DNA from: CBDFKS01 sp965248905 | GTDB lineage: Bacteria > Chloroflexota > Dehalococcoidia > Lucifugimonadales > JAGWBF01 | NCBI GenBank assembly: GCA_965248905.1 | Contig: CBDFKS010000007.1 | Coordinates: forward strand, 1,674,001-1,738,000 | Direction: 5' to 3' | DNA length: 64,000 bases | In this document: piece by piece, positions 59,413-64,000 of the stretch | How positions within the stretch are numbered: position 1 is the stretch's first letter | How the letters are laid out: every line of letters begins with the position of its first letter | Translations under genes and position numbers: made by a program | The notes under the pieces: model-generated | Database searches by the model: none | What the model saw: the letters and a program-made list of their open reading frames with translations, nothing else | Told to the model about the DNA's origin: nothing

Positions 59413-60192
59413 TTATACCTGCGGCAGCGAGATGTCCACAGGTTCGTCGAACTCGAATATCCTTAACACACGCACCACATCGATGCGATCGCTGGCGAGT
59501 ATCTGCCCCTCTATCCGCACCTTCCTTAGCAACCCTTCTGCCTCACCTATCCACAGCTCCAACCCAACCTCGAAACCCTCAGCGGTTTTGGGGATTAGCA
59601 CGGACAGAGCTTCGGAGGGTATCATCCCCCTCACACGACGGGCAGGGACTCCATCCACAGCTTCAGTGCCGTTAAAGACAGGACCTTCCATAGCCAGCAT
59701 GATGTCGGCTAAGGTACGACCCAGGTCGGCAAAGTTAAAGGGGAGACTATCCGCGGAGATTGAATTCCATTTCTCTCTATTAATGAAATCGGTCATGAAT
59801 GCCTGGTTTTCGGCCACTACGACGTCTATTTCAACGAATGAGCGAGGAAAAATAGACTCGGCGCCCACCTCCACCTCAAACCGGTCCGGCATGTCCACTT
59901 CTCCTTCGACCGATTTGAGCTCCAACCCTGGAAAGAGTAGCGCAGAGCCGTCAGCTTCATGTTCGAGGGCGAATCGGGCGGTGTCCAGAGCAATCATCCT
60001 TGCGCTTGAGCGCTCTATCACCTGACGTGGTGTCGTAGCGGCCGTAGGATCGGGTGTGGTTGTGGAATCGGATGATGAGCCACAAGACAACGCCCAGAAA
60101 AAGGATATCAGCATCAGACCAAAGGCCCAAAATAGTGATCTGTTCAGGGCAGAACCTTTGGCTGTCCCCTCTGAGTTAGATATTGAGTTCAT
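59413..60192 (-). CDS. LppX/LprAFG-family lipoprotein
   Basis: 259 residues. A signal peptide with hydrophobic LFWAFGLMLISFFWAL ends in the lipobox LSCG, so a lipid-anchored Cys follows cleavage. The mature part starts with a Ser/Thr/Pro linker, then PRQVIERSSARMIALDTARFAL, the opening of LppX/LprG-type folds, which carry lipids between membrane and cell surface in actinobacteria. The ATG at 60192 is preferred to a TTG two codons earlier. It follows the PD40 gene by 9 bases in an operon. Confidence 0.85.
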   Translation of the reverse strand: MNSISNSEGTAKGSALNRSLFWAFGLMLISFFWALSCGSSSDSTTTPDPTAATTPRQVIERSSARMIALDTARFALEHEADGSALLFPGLELKSVEGEVDMPDRFEVEVGAESIFPRSFVEIDVVVAENQAFMTDFINREKWNSISADSLPFNFADLGRTLADIMLAMEGPVFNGTEAVDGVPARRVRGMIPSEALSVLIPKTAEGFEVGLELWIGEAEGLLRKVRIEGQILASDRIDVVRVLRIFEFDEPVDISLPQV

Positions 60193-60201
60193 CAGCAAGC
60201 T

Positions 60202-61419
60202 CTAGCCCCAAGACCAACTGGCAAACCGGCTGGTCGATATGGGCCTAGAAGTCGCGCCATCTCTCACGTCCAGCACATGTACCTTATCTTTCATGGGAGA
60301 TGCCCCATTTCCGGTGTCGGACCTGGGGCCTAAGGTACCGGCAAATACTATGGAGGTACTGTCCGGGGACCAAAGGGAGTTGGAGCAAGCGTACTGGTCA
60401 AAGAAGGTCAGCATGGTGACGTACTCTTCGGATGGCCAATACTCTCCCAGGTCCACGGGCCGCCCTTCAGACCGGTCGACGTAGTTCCAGGTAAACCGGT
60501 TCCTTTCCTGTTGGTAGCTCACATAAGCGATTTTGTCTCCATCGGGAGACCAGAAATAGGCGAGTATGGGGCCGGAGATCGGAGCCATAATCGTGGACCC
60601 TTGGCTGTCCACTATAGTCAGAAACTCGAACTGTGGGCCGGACTCCTCTTGGCTGTCGGCGATGGCCAGCTCATCACGGGTTGGTGACCACATCAAGGCC
60701 GTCTGCGTACCAATATCCCTCATGAGAGTGGTCTCTGACACCTGTGGCTGGATGTTTGCCATGTAGACCGCGTTTCCATGGTCACTGGTGGATGTGTATG
60801 TCATCCTGCTGGAGTCGCGGGAAATGGCCGGCACTCTGAACCCAAAGCCCACATTTCCCCACTCTGCTATTGTTTGGCGTTGATGGCCTCGGATGGAGAC
60901 AAGGATTAGGTCCTCTCCCCTGTGTATCGCCAACGCGTCGCTATCGTGTAACCATCTAAAGTAAAGAGGCATCCCCTCCACAAGTAACATGAGCTCACTG
61001 TTCTGCCCCGGGCTACTGACGAAAAGTACCAGGCCTCGCTGAGTGCTGGCTATAAAGGCGAGATGCTTGCTGTCCGGAGACCAGCATACACAATGAGGGT
61101 TTCCGCGAGCCACCGGAGAGGTGCCCGGCTCATTCTGGTAAACCTTGGTCACCTGCCCTGTTGCGGTATCCACCACCTCCAGGGAGTATGTCGGGCGTCC
61201 AGAGTAGATGGTAATACGAGTGGCAGCCAACTTGGTGTTATCAGGAGACCATGTGGGCCAAGCGTAGTAAATCTGGCTGTCGGAGCCGCTGGTAAACACA
61301 TGCCCCCCTGGACCGGCTCGGGGGTCGGTTACCGTCAATCCCCGTGCATCGCTGCCGTCGGGATTAATGATAGATAAATTGCCGTCAACGCCTACGTAGG
61401 CGATTTGATTCTCTGCCAT
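60202..61419 (-). CDS. PD40/TolB-like beta-propeller protein without signal peptide
   Basis: 405 residues of WD40-like PD40 repeats: repeated W-S-P-D-x-x-K/T (TWSPDNTKLAATR, CWSPDSKHLAFIAS, WSPTRDELAIAD, FWSPDGDKIAYVS, LWSPDSTSIVFAG). It is closely similar along its whole length to the mature part of the lipoprotein encoded by 61499-62920 but lacks any leader and begins directly MAENQIAYVGVDGN. The 79-base gap upstream is too short for a lost leader of normal length. Either a cytoplasmic paralogue or a duplicate that lost its export signal. Confidence 0.82.
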   Translation of the reverse strand: MAENQIAYVGVDGNLSIINPDGSDARGLTVTDPRAGPGGHVFTSGSDSQIYYAWPTWSPDNTKLAATRITIYSGRPTYSLEVVDTATGQVTKVYQNEPGTSPVARGNPHCVCWSPDSKHLAFIASTQRGLVLFVSSPGQNSELMLLVEGMPLYFRWLHDSDALAIHRGEDLILVSIRGHQRQTIAEWGNVGFGFRVPAISRDSSRMTYTSTSDHGNAVYMANIQPQVSETTLMRDIGTQTALMWSPTRDELAIADSQEESGPQFEFLTIVDSQGSTIMAPISGPILAYFWSPDGDKIAYVSYQQERNRFTWNYVDRSEGRPVDLGEYWPSEEYVTMLTFFDQYACSNSLWSPDSTSIVFAGTLGPRSDTGNGASPMKDKVHVLDVRDGATSRPISTSRFASWSWG

Positions 61420-61498
61420 GAGGAGACTGTAGACGTCCCTTGAATATGACTTGATTGTTCCACGGGTAGCGACCAGCTGGTAGGGATAGCTTCTAAGA

Positions 61499-62920
61499 TT
61501 ACCGCCAGGACCAGGTACCGAACACGCTGGTAGCGATCGGTCTTGGAACGGTCCCTGCCTCTACATCCATAACAAATAGCTGATTATCCGGGGGCTGGTT
61601 TCCAGTGTTACGTATCGTGTTGGGATCCAGGACCCCACTAAACAACACTCTGGTGCTGTCGGGTGACCACACTGAGTTAGAGTAGGCATACTGGTCGAAG
61701 AAGGCTAACAGGTTAGTGAACTCCGGTGAAGGCCAAAACTCCGCCAACTTTACCGTCTCTCCGCTGGACCTGTCCAGGTAGCTCCATATAAAAACACCTT
61801 TCTCCTGAACGTATGTGACGTACGCGATTTTCTCTCCATCGGGAGACCAAAAGAAAGCGAACACCGGCTCGAACACTGGATCGCCGAGTTCGACACCTTG
61901 GCTATCCATGATGCTCAGCACCTGAAAAAGGGATTCACCGAATATCAGATTATCTGCCACTGCCACTTCATCCCTGGTGGGCGACCACATAAAGGCTATC
62001 AGAGTGCCAGCTAAGCGGGTAGGTTCCGAACCGGATAGCTGGAGTTGAGTATCCTTGATATGGAAGCCGGACACCCCTTGGCCTTGGGTTGAATAGACCA
62101 TCTTCTGGGCGTCCCGCGAGATGGCGGGCGCTCGAAACGATAATCCCACCCTCCCAAGAGACTGTGGTAGCTGTGGCCTCTCGTCTCCAGGAGAGGTGAG
62201 GAACAGCTCACCTCCAAGATGAATCAGTAAGGAACTGTGAGGCTCCGCCCAACTGAAATAGGCGGGCATGCCTTCTAACAAGAATTCGGGTTCACCTGAT
62301 GTACCAGGTGTAGTCACATACATGGCAACGGAAGTCTCCGTGGAGGCCAGGAATGCAAGATGCTTGCTATCCGGTGACCATTGCGTGTAATGGGAGTTGC
62401 CAAATGCTACGGAGACTGTGTTCGGCCCGTTATCGAAGATTCTGGTCGCGCGTCCAGTAAGTGCATCCAGGACCTCGAGGGAGTAGGAGGGCGGACCTCC
62501 ACCTTCCATGACCCTGGACACGGCCAGCTTTGTGCCATCAGGGGACCAGGTAGGCCACTCGTAACGAGCTCGCCTTTCGGATTGTTGAGCTAGAACAGGG
62601 CCTGACGAGCCAACCCTGGTATCGGTATCGGTCAGCTTACGGACATCAGTGCCATCTGGTCTTATGGTATAAATGTTGCCATCCGACCCCAAGTACGCTA
62701 TTCGGTCTCGTAGCCCATCAGCATCTCGTTCAGGAGCGGCGACGGAGGAAGATTCTTTCTTTGGAGCTTCACTCTGAACCTGTGGCGCGGTTGGAGCCCC
62801 ATCATTTCGTTGGGTCGAATCTCTGTCCTGGCAGGCGACTGCTGCTACCAGCACCATCGCCATTATCAGAAGAAATCCCGAACCCTTGAGGTTCATCAGA
62901 GCCCGTTGTATGGTGTTCAT
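61499..62920 (-). CDS. PD40/TolB-like propeller lipoprotein
   Basis: 473 residues. The signal peptide FLLIMAMVLVAAVACQD has the lipobox VAAC-like VAAVAC, followed by a Ser/Gly/Pro/Glu-rich linker of about 45 residues. The propeller begins RIAYLGSDGNIYTIRPDGTD and holds repeated W-S-P-D motifs (TWSPDGTKLAVSR, QWSPDSKHLAFLAS, FWSPDGEKIAYVTY, VWSPDSTRVLFSG). Surface-anchored propeller, binding partner unknown. First gene of the minus-strand run with its paralogue and the LppX-type lipoprotein. Confidence 0.88.
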   Translation of the reverse strand: MNTIQRALMNLKGSGFLLIMAMVLVAAVACQDRDSTQRNDGAPTAPQVQSEAPKKESSSVAAPERDADGLRDRIAYLGSDGNIYTIRPDGTDVRKLTDTDTRVGSSGPVLAQQSERRARYEWPTWSPDGTKLAVSRVMEGGGPPSYSLEVLDALTGRATRIFDNGPNTVSVAFGNSHYTQWSPDSKHLAFLASTETSVAMYVTTPGTSGEPEFLLEGMPAYFSWAEPHSSLLIHLGGELFLTSPGDERPQLPQSLGRVGLSFRAPAISRDAQKMVYSTQGQGVSGFHIKDTQLQLSGSEPTRLAGTLIAFMWSPTRDEVAVADNLIFGESLFQVLSIMDSQGVELGDPVFEPVFAFFWSPDGEKIAYVTYVQEKGVFIWSYLDRSSGETVKLAEFWPSPEFTNLLAFFDQYAYSNSVWSPDSTRVLFSGVLDPNTIRNTGNQPPDNQLFVMDVEAGTVPRPIATSVFGTWSWR

Positions 62921-63014
62921 GTCTACGTCCCTACGGTGTAGAGGATACCACACCTATCCCGACAATTTGCACGCCAGGGTCAGAATAGCCTAATGGCATT
63001 TCGTCTAGTCAGCA

Positions 63015-64000
63015 TTACAGGGGCAGGGGTATTGCCTGCCCACTCTGAAAGCTTCGTGTGACGGCCTCGGTGAACTCCATGTACTGAACGCCTACCTCGA
63101 ATGAAGTACGGGTAACTTTCTCCTTGCCGCGAACGGCGTTAATGAACTCTTCTTCCACCCGCCACTTACCCTCTTTCTCTGGAGGTATGGGTATCTCTGT
63201 GAGCTGGCTGTCACCACGGCGCCCTCCCCAAAGAGCCAGGGATGGTGGCCCCTCCAGGCGCAAAGTACCTTCACTGCCAAACAGCCATACTTCACTGCCA
63301 GACGACAATCCGGTGACTGAACTGAAGCGCATGTGTGCCTGAGCGCCCGAGGCCATCTGACAAAGCACATCTGCGTGATCGGGCACCGTGATCACGTGGC
63401 TTTCACCAACCTCGTCCTTCCTCTGCTGCACGAACACCTTGCCCATGGCCATAACCTCAGATGCAGGTCCAACCCAGCGCATCATGGCTTCGTACCAAAT
63501 GCCCATTTGAAGGATGTTGTAACCGCTTAGATCCCGGCTCTGGCGCCAGTGGAACGGGCTTTCGGTTTCGACGAAGGCGCTGGGTGTAACTCGCATCTCA
63601 ATAGCCAGCACCTCTCCAAGAAAGCCGTTGGTTACGTGCTCCTGTATCGTAGCATCCACCTTGAAGGTCAGCGGGGAAGGGACGATCTGGGTAACGAGAT
63701 GAGGCTTTCGCCGCGCCGCCGACAGCATGTCATGGGCCTCTTGGGCGTTGAGGGCCATTCGCGCCTCACAGAGCACATGTTTGTCGTGTTCCAATGCTGC
63801 GAGGGTCACCGGGCAGTGCATGTAGGGCCAGGTACCGATGCAGATGGCGTCGGTGTCGTCAGCCTTCACCAGGTCCAACCAGTTATCGTAGACCTTGGGG
63901 ATCTCGAACTGGCTTGCCACTCGCTCGCTGGACTCCCGGCTACGGTTGGCAACGCTCACGATCTCCACTCCGTCCTGTTCACGAAGACCAGGAATGTGCC
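63015..64000 (-). CDS. Gfo/Idh/MocA-family oxidoreductase, 5' end outside window
   Basis: The frame is open to the right edge: upstream of an internal GTG it reads HIPGLREQDG then VEIVSVANRS, so the start and the first strand lie outside. Visible parts: Rossmann domain with ICIGTWPYMHCPVTLAALE, HVLCEARMALNAQEAHDML (CEARM replacing the usual EKP-type segment), and the C-terminal domain with WRQSRDLSGYNILQMGIWYE. Substitution of the catalytic Lys motif suggests altered chemistry or substrate. Confidence 0.85.
   Translation of the reverse strand, partial: HIPGLREQDGVEIVSVANRSRESSERVASQFEIPKVYDNWLDLVKADDTDAICIGTWPYMHCPVTLAALEHDKHVLCEARMALNAQEAHDMLSAARRKPHLVTQIVPSPLTFKVDATIQEHVTNGFLGEVLAIEMRVTPSAFVETESPFHWRQSRDLSGYNILQMGIWYEAMMRWVGPASEVMAMGKVFVQQRKDEVGESHVITVPDHADVLCQMASGAQAHMRFSSVTGLSSGSEVWLFGSEGTLRLEGPPSLALWGGRRGDSQLTEIPIPPEKEGKWRVEEEFINAVRGKEKVTRTSFEVGVQYMEFTEAVTRSFQSGQAIPLPL

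Overview
This 64 kb window most likely comes from a Chloroflexota bacterium of the Dehalococcoidia/SAR202 type. That is an inference from gene content, not from a marker gene. The signs are many family III (CaiB/BaiF) CoA-transferases, several luciferase-like flavin/F420 monooxygenases, an F420-NADP reductase, many isochorismatase-fold hydrolases, MmgE/PrpD, Gfo/Idh dehydrogenases, LppX-type lipoproteins and T-box control of branched-chain amino acid synthesis. There is no rRNA, CRISPR array or phage module; one tRNA-Asp is present.

Layout. 1-3 kb: end of a monooxygenase gene, then a cobalt-type nitrile hydratase (beta before alpha) split by a short inverted-repeat element, then an Asp-box beta-propeller gene. 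3.5-7.7 kb: tRNA-Asp and a copper-resistance operon on the minus strand (csoR, a RelE-type toxin-antitoxin pair, copA, a 50-residue YHS protein, a CxxS glutaredoxin) behind a promoter with a CsoR-like operator. 7.7-23 kb: catabolic island with F420-NADP reductase, MmgE/PrpD, two tandem CoA-transferases, three monooxygenases, four closely related isochorismatase-fold hydrolases, an MBL hydrolase, a DadA/sarcosine-oxidase-like flavoprotein and a hydantoinase; the last group reads like a hydantoin/N-carbamoyl-amino-acid pathway. 23.2-25 kb: a compact three-gene cassette (dual-OB protein plus two DUF488 proteins). 25-30 kb: a CoA-transferase, a double-length fused CoA-transferase and a Gfo/Idh dehydrogenase. 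30-35 kb: sulfur oxidation operon (thiol dioxygenase, four-domain rhodanese, sulfite-oxidase-type molybdoenzyme) with an MFS transporter.

35-39.6 kb: mobile DNA. A truncated IS630-like gene, and an intact IS1182-like element inserted at codon 13 of comF; both comF pieces and a 4-bp CTAG duplication can be read. 39.7-45.6 kb: cyclic-nucleotide-binding protein, L-2-hydroxyglutarate oxidase, Ldh-type dehydrogenase, a decayed gene, a nicotinamidase-like hydrolase and an amidohydrolase. 45.6-50 kb: thiGES behind a TPP riboswitch, and divergently ilvB behind a T-box. 50-64 kb: MBL lactonase-like protein, mtaB, a decayed hemerythrin gene, a radical SAM/PAP2 pair, VOC and HPP proteins, a DHA2 exporter, a run of surface lipoprotein/PD40 propeller genes and a partial Gfo/Idh gene.

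Several short non-autonomous inverted-repeat elements of at least two families are scattered between genes. Two copies are flanked by direct repeats, and one supplies the last codons of the nitrile hydratase beta gene.
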